This document shows, one piece after another, positions 39,701 through 48,014 of a stretch of DNA of 64,000 bases; the stretch's first letter is position 1; every line of letters begins with the position of its first letter. A model generated the notes under the pieces. It made no database searches, was not told where the DNA came from, and saw only the letters and a list, made by a program, of their open reading frames with translations. Position numbers and translations under genes: made by a program. Origin of the DNA: Bacteroidaceae bacterium (GTDB taxonomy: Bacteria > Bacteroidota > Bacteroidia > Bacteroidales > Bacteroidaceae); NCBI GenBank assembly GCA_024398665.1, contig JAKSIS010000003.1, forward strand, positions 1 to 64,000. The letters are read 5' to 3'.

Positions 39701-41394
39701 ACAGGAATTGGGAAGACATAATCAGGGAGCGTCTCAGCGGCGGCAAGGCTGAACTGCCGGCATCGGACTGGAATGATTTCCTTTCCAGGAAGGAGGCACG
39801 TGAACGTGCTGTAAAACGCCGCCGTATCCGGACCGTTGCCATATCGGTACCGGCCGCAGCCGCAGTACTGCTGCTGGCCTTCCTATTTGCCTTTGACAGG
39901 AATCCGGTGGAAGACAATCCGCAGCCTGACGGAATGCTGGCCGCGGCTGGCATTCCGGAAGATTCCCAGAAGGCAGTTCCGGCTCCTTTAGTGACAGAAC
40001 CTGTACAGCCGGAACCGGCCGTACAGGAACCAGTGAAACAGGAACCAGTGAAACAGGAACCAGTGAAACAGGAACCTTTGAAAACGGAGCCTTTGGAACC
40101 GGAGCCGCGCCACATAGGTGACAATTCCATGAGAACCGGTATAGACAGGAACCAGACCATACTGGACAGAAAAACGGATGCCAACTATGGCAGCATGGCT
40201 TTTGGCGGAATGGCAACACACTATTCCGATGGGCTCAGTCTGGATGGACAACCGCAGGAACCCTGCAGCGTAACATTCCATGTTGAAGATCTGGAGCCAA
40301 TCGACGGAGGCTTCTATCCGACATCGGGCGACAATCTTGCGCGTTCTCTTCTCCGCACGTACCTGAACGCAGCGTATTCTGAGTCAAGGAGGTCCTCAAT
40401 ATCGAGCCTTGACAGTGTCGTTGAAAACGGCTATCCCAGGCTTGAAGACTACAGGATATTGAAGAACAGCACCACCGGTGATTCGCTTTGTTCATACAAT
40501 TTCAATGCATTCAGTAAAGGACTGATGGATGCCTTTGCCAATCACAGGGCTGTAGTACTGTCACCTGATATGATATGGCTTCTCATTTCACAGGCATTCG
40601 GACATTATGTGAACAACAACGCTGAACAGTTGAGAGACAGCATTGTTGACCATGACGGGAGGAAGATGCTTGTCGTTCTCAGTGAACATGACCTTCTGTC
40701 CGAACCGGAACAGGTGGAATGGAATTCCATATTCCGTGACTTTGAGGGGCAGATTTCATCCTGCACAAAGAACGGAATTGCTGAAAAGCTGACTGCGGAC
40801 TTCTCCACTTCAGGACCGGTGGAAAGGATTGCCACCAAACTGACTCTGATGAATGCGGTGCAGTCCTATTTTGAATACAGGGTCATGTATTTTGTATGCG
40901 GAATTCCGGACATCACCCTTCAGGGCACTCCGGCTGACTGGCGCAGGGTGCGTGAAAAGGCATCCGGGCTGCGCGGCTACGGTCTTGACTGGTGGATTGA
41001 TGAACTGGACCCTGTGCTGGAACAGTTTGTCAGGGCATCGGAAGGAGATGTCGACATTGAGTTCTGGCAGGACATGGTCAAGAAACAGCGGCCGGACCAG
41101 CTGCGGACTGTCAGCTGCCAGCCGGGTGACGAACTGACTGAATTTGACGGCTGGTTCCTCAAGTTCTTCCCGTATGACATGAACGGCCGCACTCCTGAGC
41201 GGATAGTGTACATGCATGAACTGCTGCCTGAATTTGTAAGGACACCGTTCAAGTATGTTGTCGTTGATTCTGCCGGCCATGTACTGGCGGAATATGACAT
41301 GGATTTCTGGTCTGGATTCATTGGCGTGAAGATCGGTGACAATGGCGCGGTGATTCCCCGGATAGGATGGATGGTCAGCTGCCGGGAACGCTGA
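39697..41394 (+). CDS. anti-sigma-like membrane protein fused to DUF4419
   Basis: This 565-residue protein begins with a cytoplasmic segment of about 40 residues (MNRNWEDIIRERLSGGKAEL) resembling the short N-termini of Bacteroidetes anti-sigma proteins. One membrane helix follows (about 45-66), then a proline/glutamate-rich linker with tandem KQEPV repeats (about 100-136). From about residue 190 the periplasmic part is a DUF4419 domain: SPDMIWLLISQAFGHYVN, ADFSTSGPVERI, DLDPVLEQF-like text, FWQDMVKKQ and DGWFLKFFPYDMNG. DUF4419 has no function that I know of. The overlap with the sigma gene and the domain order suggest that DUF4419 acts as the periplasmic sensor (inference). Confidence 0.75.
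   Translation: MNRNWEDIIRERLSGGKAELPASDWNDFLSRKEARERAVKRRRIRTVAISVPAAAAVLLLAFLFAFDRNPVEDNPQPDGMLAAAGIPEDSQKAVPAPLVTEPVQPEPAVQEPVKQEPVKQEPVKQEPLKTEPLEPEPRHIGDNSMRTGIDRNQTILDRKTDANYGSMAFGGMATHYSDGLSLDGQPQEPCSVTFHVEDLEPIDGGFYPTSGDNLARSLLRTYLNAAYSESRRSSISSLDSVVENGYPRLEDYRILKNSTTGDSLCSYNFNAFSKGLMDAFANHRAVVLSPDMIWLLISQAFGHYVNNNAEQLRDSIVDHDGRKMLVVLSEHDLLSEPEQVEWNSIFRDFEGQISSCTKNGIAEKLTADFSTSGPVERIATKLTLMNAVQSYFEYRVMYFVCGIPDITLQGTPADWRRVREKASGLRGYGLDWWIDELDPVLEQFVRASEGDVDIEFWQDMVKKQRPDQLRTVSCQPGDELTEFDGWFLKFFPYDMNGRTPERIVYMHELLPEFVRTPFKYVVVDSAGHVLAEYDMDFWSGFIGVKIGDNGAVIPRIGWMVSCRER
40024..40083 (+). repeat. 15-base tandem repeat, four units
   Basis: CAGGAACCAGTGAAA occurs three times without change at 40024-40068 and a fourth time with two changes at 40069-40083. 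It encodes QEPVK units in the periplasmic linker of the membrane DUF4419 protein. The number of units may vary between strains by slippage without breaking the frame. Confidence 0.95.
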
Positions 41395-41465
41395 AAATGG
41401 CCGTTCCGGCATAATTGCAACGTTTTTGCAACGCAGAATCCTTTATTTTTCCGTGTTGCGGCACA

Positions 41466-41473
41466 TATCTTTG
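41466..41473 (+). promoter_or_regulatory. -7 promoter element
   Basis: TATCTTTG matches TAnnTTTG exactly, 28 bases before the start of the secreted protein gene at 41501. TTTA 20 bases upstream is a poor -33 element. It suggests that the last two genes of the DUF4419 cluster can be expressed separately from the sigma factor. Confidence 0.6.
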
Positions 41474-41500
41474 TGGTAAAAATTAATTTTAAACGAGCAT

Positions 41501-43261
41501 ATGAGATCAGGATTTGCAGCCGTGCTGGCATCGGCCTTGTTTATTGCCATTGCTCCCTGCAGGGTAATTGCGCAGGAGTATCCCGTATTCGAAGACGGAC
41601 GTGTATGGATTTTCGGTGACGGAACCGCCAAGGTACGCACTTTTGACGGCGTTGACGCCACTGTCAAGGCCAGTGACATAGCTTCATACCTTCACAAGTA
41701 CAGGAAATTCAAGACCACCCGCATGAGTCTGCGCTACATGGATGAAGACTCGATAACGCTTGAGAAGGTGCAGCCGCTGGCTGAACAGTTGGACAAGTAC
41801 GGAATCAAGGTTTCGGTCGCAGTTGACGAATACATGCTGGAGCACATGACCATGCCCGAGTACCGCCGTCCGCATATCATTGACCTGGGCGGCGGGCAGT
41901 ACCGTTTTGAGTGGAACTGCGAACGGCAGGATGATCTGCGCTACTCATGGGCATACCCCGACAGGCAGTACAGAACCCTGTCAATAACCGGTAACCTGGC
42001 CCTGATGAACAAGTGGATAGGTATGTTCGACGGCCACGGAATAGCCATCTACCCGCAGGACATGCCCTGGTCCGATGCCATGTCAATGGCCCAGGCCGCA
42101 AGGAAGCGCGGAATAGACCAGGTGGCGATAGTGTATGACGATGATTCGCCTGCCGCCGACCTTACCGGGTATAACGATTTTTACAGGCAGTTCAAGGGTG
42201 AAAAGGGTCCGCACACCATCACCATGATACCGCAGAAGCCCGCACCGGCTACCGTGAAAGGCGAAAAGGCAATTGACGTGATACGCAGGCAGAACGCATC
42301 GGTCTCCACTGACTGGTTCGACAAGGGCAAGCGCATTCAGAACCCCAAGTTCCAGCACAACCAGAACAGCAACTGGTTTCATGTTTCCAATGTCGTGAAG
42401 ACTGACAGGGAAACGCTCATCATGTTCTATTCCTTCCAGGGCAATGACCTGTGGCTGAATGCAATGAGCGGGCTCAAGATGAAGGCCGGCGGCAAGGAGT
42501 ACAAGGAGATTTCACATGACGGTCTGGTTGGCTTTGAGGACAAGTATTTCTGGAGTCCGGAAAGCGGCTACTACTATTTCACCCTGCATTTCCCGGCCAT
42601 TCCGGACGATGTCCTGACCGTTGATCTGGTCGATGCCGATGACGGCAGCCTGGCCATACGCGGCCTGCAGGTATCGGACCGGCAGCCTGACATGACCGAC
42701 TGCTACACCATGCTGCTGTACGGCGGTGAGTACGAACTGAAGACAATCACCGTCCACAAGGACATGCCTGACATTGTCCGCGCACAGACGGCTGACCTTT
42801 CACCTGTTGAAACTACCCTGTACATGGAGATGACCATAATGGAACCCCATTCGGTCAAGGGCCACGTGGGCAGCCAGTTCACTCTGACACTGGGTGACGG
42901 CCGCGAACTCAAGTCCCTGCGCGTGGAAGGTGTGGAGACCGATGTTGACTTTGACCGTGGCGGTGACCATGTCTCGAACTATTTCCAGGTTATTTTCCCC
43001 GCCACAAAGCCTGCTGACTGGATGGGCCACATGAGCACGCTGAAGGGCACCGTCTGCCACGAACCCATAAAGATAGAAATGGCGGCCGGACTGCAGATTG
43101 ACAATCCTGACGATACGGACTTCCTGAACAAGGCTCTCGGGATTGACCCTGAGAACATGTTGATCAAGACTGTTGACTGGTTGCAGCTGGATCCTGTATT
43201 CGATACCCGGGATTTCGAACCTCTGGCTCCCGCCGGTGACAGCAGTGCACCCCAGAACTGA
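41501..43261 (+). CDS. secreted protein of unknown function between DUF4419 genes
   Basis: I do not recognise this 586-residue protein. It has a signal peptide ending near RVIAQE and no lipobox. Residues 30-110 read as alternating strands and helices (ITLEKVQPLAEQLDKYGIKV), loosely recalling the ExbD periplasmic fold. Residues 170-230 look like an alpha/beta segment (RKRGIDQVAIVYDDDS). The rest is beta-rich, with SPESGYYYFTLHFPAIPDD. It ends with FLNKALGIDPENMLIK, which resembles the ALLDLDPGTIECVTW stretch of the next protein. It lies 9 bases upstream of the secreted DUF4419 gene, so the two are probably made together. Confidence 0.6.
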   Translation: MRSGFAAVLASALFIAIAPCRVIAQEYPVFEDGRVWIFGDGTAKVRTFDGVDATVKASDIASYLHKYRKFKTTRMSLRYMDEDSITLEKVQPLAEQLDKYGIKVSVAVDEYMLEHMTMPEYRRPHIIDLGGGQYRFEWNCERQDDLRYSWAYPDRQYRTLSITGNLALMNKWIGMFDGHGIAIYPQDMPWSDAMSMAQAARKRGIDQVAIVYDDDSPAADLTGYNDFYRQFKGEKGPHTITMIPQKPAPATVKGEKAIDVIRRQNASVSTDWFDKGKRIQNPKFQHNQNSNWFHVSNVVKTDRETLIMFYSFQGNDLWLNAMSGLKMKAGGKEYKEISHDGLVGFEDKYFWSPESGYYYFTLHFPAIPDDVLTVDLVDADDGSLAIRGLQVSDRQPDMTDCYTMLLYGGEYELKTITVHKDMPDIVRAQTADLSPVETTLYMEMTIMEPHSVKGHVGSQFTLTLGDGRELKSLRVEGVETDVDFDRGGDHVSNYFQVIFPATKPADWMGHMSTLKGTVCHEPIKIEMAAGLQIDNPDDTDFLNKALGIDPENMLIKTVDWLQLDPVFDTRDFEPLAPAGDSSAPQN

Positions 43262-43270
43262 TTCACAGTC

Positions 43271-44935
43271 ATGAGTATGAAGAATTTGCTTTTACCGGCA
43301 ATACTGCTGCTTCTTGCTGCAACACCGGCCGTTGCTGACAATGCCGCCATTCTGGACCGGAAGCCCGGCAGCATAACGTTCGTTGTCGATGAAAATCTGC
43401 CGGAACCCAAAAACGCGTACCTGAGCCTGCACACGGTAAAGGACGGCTACATTGCAGCCAGTTTCATGGGCAGCAGTCTCAATACCTGTGCCACCCCCTT
43501 CTTTACCGGCATGGTGGAGGCGTTCGCGGACCACAGACCCGTCAGCCTGTCGCCCGATGTCATATGGATGCTCATCAGTCAGGCTTTTTCGCATGAAGTC
43601 AATGCCAGCCCCGAACGTTTCCGTGACCGTTTTGTGGACTTTGACGGTAAGGTGGACCTGATAGTTGAAACGGGCGAGGCGCTCTACTCCCCTGCTTTTG
43701 ACTGGACCGGGACCATTGACGGCTTTGCAGAAAAGATTGATTCCGGCACAAAGTCCGATGTTGCCAGGCTGCTGACCGCAGACTTCACGACCACAGGGAC
43801 AGTGGAGCGTATGGCATCGGAGATAGTGCTTATGGAAACGACCCAGGCGTTCTTCGAATTCATAGTCATGAAGCTGGGCTGCGGCATTCCGTCCGTGACC
43901 CTTACCGGCACACAGGAGGACTGGCAGGCTGTTCTGGACAAGACTGACAGGCTGCAGCAGCTTGGCGCAGGCAGTTGGGTGCAGGACCTGAAACCCGTGC
44001 TTGAGCAGTTCGTACAGGCCGCCGCCGGCAATCCAGACCAGGCATTCTGGCAGGACATTGTCATGAAGAACACGCCTCAGAGCCTTCGCGGCGGAAACTG
44101 TTCGCTTGATCCGCCCACCAATCTGGACGGCTGGTTCCTGAAACTGCTCCCCTATGACCGCATGGGGAAACGCACACCTGCGAAAGTGGCTTTCAACAGC
44201 GGCAATTTCCTTCCCGAGATGTCATCGGTCCCCGTCCTGTACGTGGAGATAGACCCGTTCTCAGGTAAAGTCATTGAAAGCATCAGCCTGAAACTTTCAG
44301 GCGGCATTGCAGGCTACAAGGTCGATGAAAAAAGCGGCTGCGTGTCCTTCCCCATAGGCTGGGCCGTGAACCGTTCCGATTCCGATGTGCGTGCTGAAAA
44401 GTTCCGCAAGGAAGCCGAAACCGGCATGAGTCTGCGCATAAGCAGCGTTCCTGAGGAACTGCGCTCCGTACGCCACTACAAGTCATTGAAACTGACCTTT
44501 ACAGACAAGGTGGAGATTCCGCTCTGGATGGACAGCCTGAAGGTTGACATGCTTACCGTAAAGGGCCGGCTTACCCCTGAAGAGAAACAGGACCTGGAGC
44601 GCCGTTTCAGGAATCATATTGTCATAGAGGAACCTGAAGTGGCTGCTGCGGCCCCTCTGGGCTTTTATCCGCTGATTACCGTCAACGGCAGGATTGTTGG
44701 GGCAGACGGGGACAGAATTGCTGATTTTGACTTTGAGAATGACTCCCAGGACATGGAGAAGATTGCCGCACTGCTGGATCTGGATCCCGGTACAATAGAA
44801 TGCGTAACATGGCATACTGATAAATCGGCCACCACAATCTGGGGAACGCGTGCTATGAAAGGCTGGCTTGAAGTTGAGAAAGCGGATCCCCCGAAACACA
44901 GGCTCAGAAAGCTGATACGCCGGCGCTCCAAGTGA
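43271..44935 (+). CDS. secreted DUF4419 protein with TonB-plug-like C-terminal segment
   Basis: This 554-residue protein has a signal peptide ending near PAVADN. Residues about 45-375 form a DUF4419 domain similar to that of the membrane protein two genes upstream: SPDVIWMLISQAFSHEVN, TADFTTTGTVERMASEI, FWQDIVMKN, LDGWFLKLLPYDRMGK. The C-terminal part (467-536) starts PLITVNGRIVG and continues with LDLDPGTIECVTWHTDKSAT and WGTRAMKGWLEV. This follows the pattern of the conserved segment in SusC-type plug domains (VDG...IDPxDIESIxVLKDxSAxAIYGxRGANGVI). A basic tail RRRSK follows. Its stop codon lies within the tRNA gene on the other strand. Confidence 0.72.
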   Translation: MSMKNLLLPAILLLLAATPAVADNAAILDRKPGSITFVVDENLPEPKNAYLSLHTVKDGYIAASFMGSSLNTCATPFFTGMVEAFADHRPVSLSPDVIWMLISQAFSHEVNASPERFRDRFVDFDGKVDLIVETGEALYSPAFDWTGTIDGFAEKIDSGTKSDVARLLTADFTTTGTVERMASEIVLMETTQAFFEFIVMKLGCGIPSVTLTGTQEDWQAVLDKTDRLQQLGAGSWVQDLKPVLEQFVQAAAGNPDQAFWQDIVMKNTPQSLRGGNCSLDPPTNLDGWFLKLLPYDRMGKRTPAKVAFNSGNFLPEMSSVPVLYVEIDPFSGKVIESISLKLSGGIAGYKVDEKSGCVSFPIGWAVNRSDSDVRAEKFRKEAETGMSLRISSVPEELRSVRHYKSLKLTFTDKVEIPLWMDSLKVDMLTVKGRLTPEEKQDLERRFRNHIVIEEPEVAAAAPLGFYPLITVNGRIVGADGDRIADFDFENDSQDMEKIAALLDLDPGTIECVTWHTDKSATTIWGTRAMKGWLEVEKADPPKHRLRKLIRRRSK

Positions 44936-45006
44936 CCCCGGTGGGACTCAAACCCACGACCTGCAGAACCGGAATCTGACGCTCTATTCAACTGAGCTAC
45001 GGGGCC
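44933..45006 (-). tRNA. tRNA-Arg (anticodon CCG)
   Basis: The 74-base minus-strand sequence folds as a tRNA. The acceptor GGCCCCG pairs with CGGGGTC (one wobble), the D arm is GCTC/GAGC, the anticodon loop is TTCCGGT with CCG at 44972-44970, and the T arm is GTGGG TTTGAGT CCCAC. The discriminator is A and CCA is not encoded. It reads CGG arginine codons. Its 3' three bases are the complement of the TGA stop of the converging DUF4419 gene. Confidence 0.9.
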
Positions 45007-45024
45007 AACAGCGTTTTCCGCATG

Positions 45025-45032
45025 CAAAGTTA
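45025..45032 (-). promoter_or_regulatory. -7 promoter element of the tRNA
   Basis: On the minus strand this reads TAACTTTG, an exact TAnnTTTG match, 18 bases before the tRNA 5' end. Confidence 0.6.
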
Positions 45033-45073
45033 GTTTATTTTCATGAGATGTGGGCCGTTTCCTGCATCTTTCA

Positions 45074-45081
45074 TATCTTTG
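45074..45081 (+). promoter_or_regulatory. -7 promoter element
   Basis: TATCTTTG matches TAnnTTTG exactly, 25 bases before the chosen start of the outer-membrane protein gene. Confidence 0.6.
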
Positions 45082-45105
45082 CAGACTGGTGATTTTTTCC
45101 GGAAA

Positions 45106-45972
45106 ATGAAGAAACTGTTCTCAGTGCTGCTTGCCGTGCTGCTTTCCGCCGGTGTTTCCGCCCAGGACAATATGGAGGGATTCCGCCATCTGTCGGTAGG
45201 TGCCGAGGCCGGGCTGCACGGTTTCGGAGTGGAGCTGGCTATGCCTGTGCAGAAGCATTTCGTCTTCAAGGCCGGTTGCAACTTGTCTCCATCGGACGGT
45301 CTGCTGGGAACGGACATCAGCATTGACACAAAGAATCTGGCCGATGCCCAGAGACACCTGGAGAACACTTATCATCAGACTTTCACCAACCGTTTCAAGG
45401 ATAAGTCCACAGTAAGTGCCGGACTGGAATTCGGACTGTTCAATTTCAAGGCCATGCTGAACGTCTACCCGTTCAGGAACAGCCGTTTCTATCTGGCAGG
45501 CGGCGCATACTATTCCGTACCCGGGTATGGGGACGAGAGTCTGGTTGCGGTTTGCGGAAAGACATCCAAAGAGGACTGGGACGCCCTGAAGGAACTCAAC
45601 GAGAAGGCTGCTGGAGTTGGGATTGCAGAAACTTACGCCATGGAACTGGAACTGGGCGGCAGGAAATATACAATAACTGAAAAGGACGGCCGCGGTTCCA
45701 TAAGGGCCGATTTCAAGGTCGATCCGCTGAAATACTACGTTGGTGCCGGACTGGGACGCTGTATCCCCAACGGGCCTTTGGGATTCCAGTTTGAAGTGGG
45801 CGCCATGATATATCAGAATTCGGTCCTGACCTGCCAGGGTGAGGAAATCCGTTCGCTTGGTGACGCCCTGAACGGCGAACTGTCAGGTGACGTCAAGGAG
45901 ATTATTGACTATGCTGACAAGTATCCGGTATATCCGCAGGTTACTTTGAGGCTTTCATTCAGACTATTTTAA
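45106..45972 (+). CDS. outer-membrane beta-barrel protein, unknown role
   Basis: This 288-residue protein starts at 45106 (MKKLFSVLLAVLLSAGVSAQ, a clear signal peptide); the frame opens earlier at 45043, which lies upstream of the promoter. Alternating strands such as LSVGAEAGLHGFGVELAM and FYLAGGAYYSVPG, and a final LRLSFRLF ending in phenylalanine, are typical of small outer-membrane barrels. No specific family is recognised. It precedes the GH97 gene by 18 bases and may share its transcript. Confidence 0.75.
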   Translation: MKKLFSVLLAVLLSAGVSAQDNMEGFRHLSVGAEAGLHGFGVELAMPVQKHFVFKAGCNLSPSDGLLGTDISIDTKNLADAQRHLENTYHQTFTNRFKDKSTVSAGLEFGLFNFKAMLNVYPFRNSRFYLAGGAYYSVPGYGDESLVAVCGKTSKEDWDALKELNEKAAGVGIAETYAMELELGGRKYTITEKDGRGSIRADFKVDPLKYYVGAGLGRCIPNGPLGFQFEVGAMIYQNSVLTCQGEEIRSLGDALNGELSGDVKEIIDYADKYPVYPQVTLRLSFRLF

Positions 45973-45990
45973 CAGACAACCAAATAAGCT

Positions 45991-47988
45991 ATGAAGAAAT
46001 CATTCCTATCCGCTGCGCTTCTGGCCATGTGCACAATTGCTTTCGCACAGGAGCAGATTACCAGTCCTGACGGCCGCATGGCCGTGTCCTTTGACATTGC
46101 AGGTACTGACACCCCCACCTACACCGTGACATATGACGGAAAGGTGATGCTTGAGAAATCCCCCATCGGAATCATGCTGGACATGGGGTCTAAACCCACT
46201 CTGGAAGGTCTGCCGCAGGGTCGTGAGGCCGGGAACGGCGATTTTACAAAGGGACTGTCACTGACAGGCCAGAAAGTCAGCAAGGCTGAAGTGAACTACA
46301 CGATGGACCGCATCAAGACTTCAAAGATCAGCCATGAGTACACTGCCTGCGTGCTTTCGCTGCAGAATGCCGCACGCCAGAACATAGAATTCGAGTTCCG
46401 CGTGAGCAATACCGACATTGCAATCCGATACAACATTCCCAAACCCCAGCAGCGTGCCAGCACGCGTGTCCTGTTTGAGAACACCGGTTTCCGTTTCCCT
46501 GACGGCACGACCACATTCCTGACACCGCAGAGCGACGCCATGATTGGCTGGCAGCGTTCAAAGCCCAGTTATGAGGAGGGCTATTCGAATGACGGTCCCA
46601 TGAACGTGCGCTCACAGTACGGTCACGGCTATACATTCCCCTGCCTGTTCCATGTTGGTGACAACGGCTGGGTTCTGGTTTCCGAGAGCGGTGTAAGCAG
46701 CGAGTACTGCGGATCGCGTCTTGGTGACTGCAAGGACAACACTTACAAGATCGAGTTCCCCATGCCCGATGAGAACAACGGCATAGGTACGGTATGCCCC
46801 GCATTCCGCCTGCCGTTCTCGACACCGTGGCGCACTCTTGCCATAGGCGCAGACCTTAAGCCCATTGTCGAGAGCACTGTCACCTGGGACTACGTTGAGC
46901 CTCTGTACGAGCCCTCAAGAGAGTACAAGTACGGCCGCGGCACATGGAGCTGGATTGTATGGCAGGACGCATCATGCAACTATGACGACCAGGTCAAGTT
47001 CATCGATCTGGCCAGCGCCATGAATTTCGAATACATACTGATTGATGCGGGCTGGGACCAGAACATAGGCTACGAGCGTATGGAACAGCTCATAAAGTAT
47101 GCAAATTCGAAGAATGTCGATGTATTCCTGTGGTATTCGTCAAGCGGTTACTGGAACGACATTGTCCAGAGCCCTATCTGCAAGATGGACAACAGCATCA
47201 TACGCAAGAAGGAATTCGAGTGGCTTGAAAAGGTTGGCGTCAAGGGAATCAAGGTCGATTTCTGGGGCGGTGACAAGCAGGAGACCATACGCCTGTATGA
47301 GGAGGTCCTGAGCGATGCCAACGACCACGGAGTGATGTGCATATTCCACGGCTGCACCATGCCGCGCGGCTGGGAGAGGATGTATCCCAACTATGTGGGA
47401 TCAGAAGCGGTCCTTGCATCGGAGAACATGTATTTCGGTCAGGGCGCATGTGACGAGGAGGCATTCAAGGCCACCCTGCATCCGTTCATCCGCAATGCTG
47501 CCGGCTGCATGGAATTCGGCGGCTGCTTCATGAACCGCATCCTGAACAAGAGCAACAGCGGCCGCGGTTCGCAGCTCAAGACCACTCCCATATTCCAGAT
47601 TGCCACTGAGGTGATATTCCAGAACCCCATCCAGATGATAGCCGTATGCCCCAACAATCTTGAGGACGCTCCTGAAATCTGCATGGACTGGCTGAAGAAT
47701 TCACCCACCACTTGGGAGGAGACCCGTTTCATTGACGGCTATCCCGGCAAGTACGTGATCCTGGCACGCAAGTCAACTGACGGCCGCTGGTTCGTGGCCG
47801 GCCTGAACGCCACAGACCAGGTCATAAAGACAAAGATTGACCTTTCATTCCTGGGTGACGGCCAGTATCCGTTCTATACTGATGATCCCAAGACCAAGGA
47901 ACCTGTGCTGAGCACGCTCAAGCTCAAGACTAAGAAGCCTTATGAGTTCGTCATCCAGCCCAGTGGCGCGTCAATGATAATGAAATGA
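45991..47988 (+). CDS. GH97 glycoside hydrolase, probable alpha-galactosidase
   Basis: This 665-residue enzyme has a signal peptide ending TIAFAQ, an N-terminal beta-supersandwich, and a TIM barrel. IDAGWDQN, SSGYWND and HGCTMPRGWERMYPNYVGSEAV are GH97 marks. GIKVDFWGGD (near residue 423) has an aspartate where retaining GH97 alpha-galactosidases carry their nucleophile; the inverting SusB-type alpha-glucosidases lack it. An alpha-galactosidase is therefore favoured over an alpha-glucosidase. It is calcium-dependent in known members. It could complement the GH36 enzyme of the mannan locus, but it lies 30 kb away with other neighbours. Confidence 0.88.
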   Translation: MKKSFLSAALLAMCTIAFAQEQITSPDGRMAVSFDIAGTDTPTYTVTYDGKVMLEKSPIGIMLDMGSKPTLEGLPQGREAGNGDFTKGLSLTGQKVSKAEVNYTMDRIKTSKISHEYTACVLSLQNAARQNIEFEFRVSNTDIAIRYNIPKPQQRASTRVLFENTGFRFPDGTTTFLTPQSDAMIGWQRSKPSYEEGYSNDGPMNVRSQYGHGYTFPCLFHVGDNGWVLVSESGVSSEYCGSRLGDCKDNTYKIEFPMPDENNGIGTVCPAFRLPFSTPWRTLAIGADLKPIVESTVTWDYVEPLYEPSREYKYGRGTWSWIVWQDASCNYDDQVKFIDLASAMNFEYILIDAGWDQNIGYERMEQLIKYANSKNVDVFLWYSSSGYWNDIVQSPICKMDNSIIRKKEFEWLEKVGVKGIKVDFWGGDKQETIRLYEEVLSDANDHGVMCIFHGCTMPRGWERMYPNYVGSEAVLASENMYFGQGACDEEAFKATLHPFIRNAAGCMEFGGCFMNRILNKSNSGRGSQLKTTPIFQIATEVIFQNPIQMIAVCPNNLEDAPEICMDWLKNSPTTWEETRFIDGYPGKYVILARKSTDGRWFVAGLNATDQVIKTKIDLSFLGDGQYPFYTDDPKTKEPVLSTLKLKTKKPYEFVIQPSGASMIMK

Positions 47989-48014
47989 CTTTTAACAACA
48001 TAAAACAACACATT

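Noticed and set aside
40024..40083. CRISPR or minisatellite of non-coding type
   Set aside because: The repeats are directly adjacent, without spacers, and in frame within a coding region.
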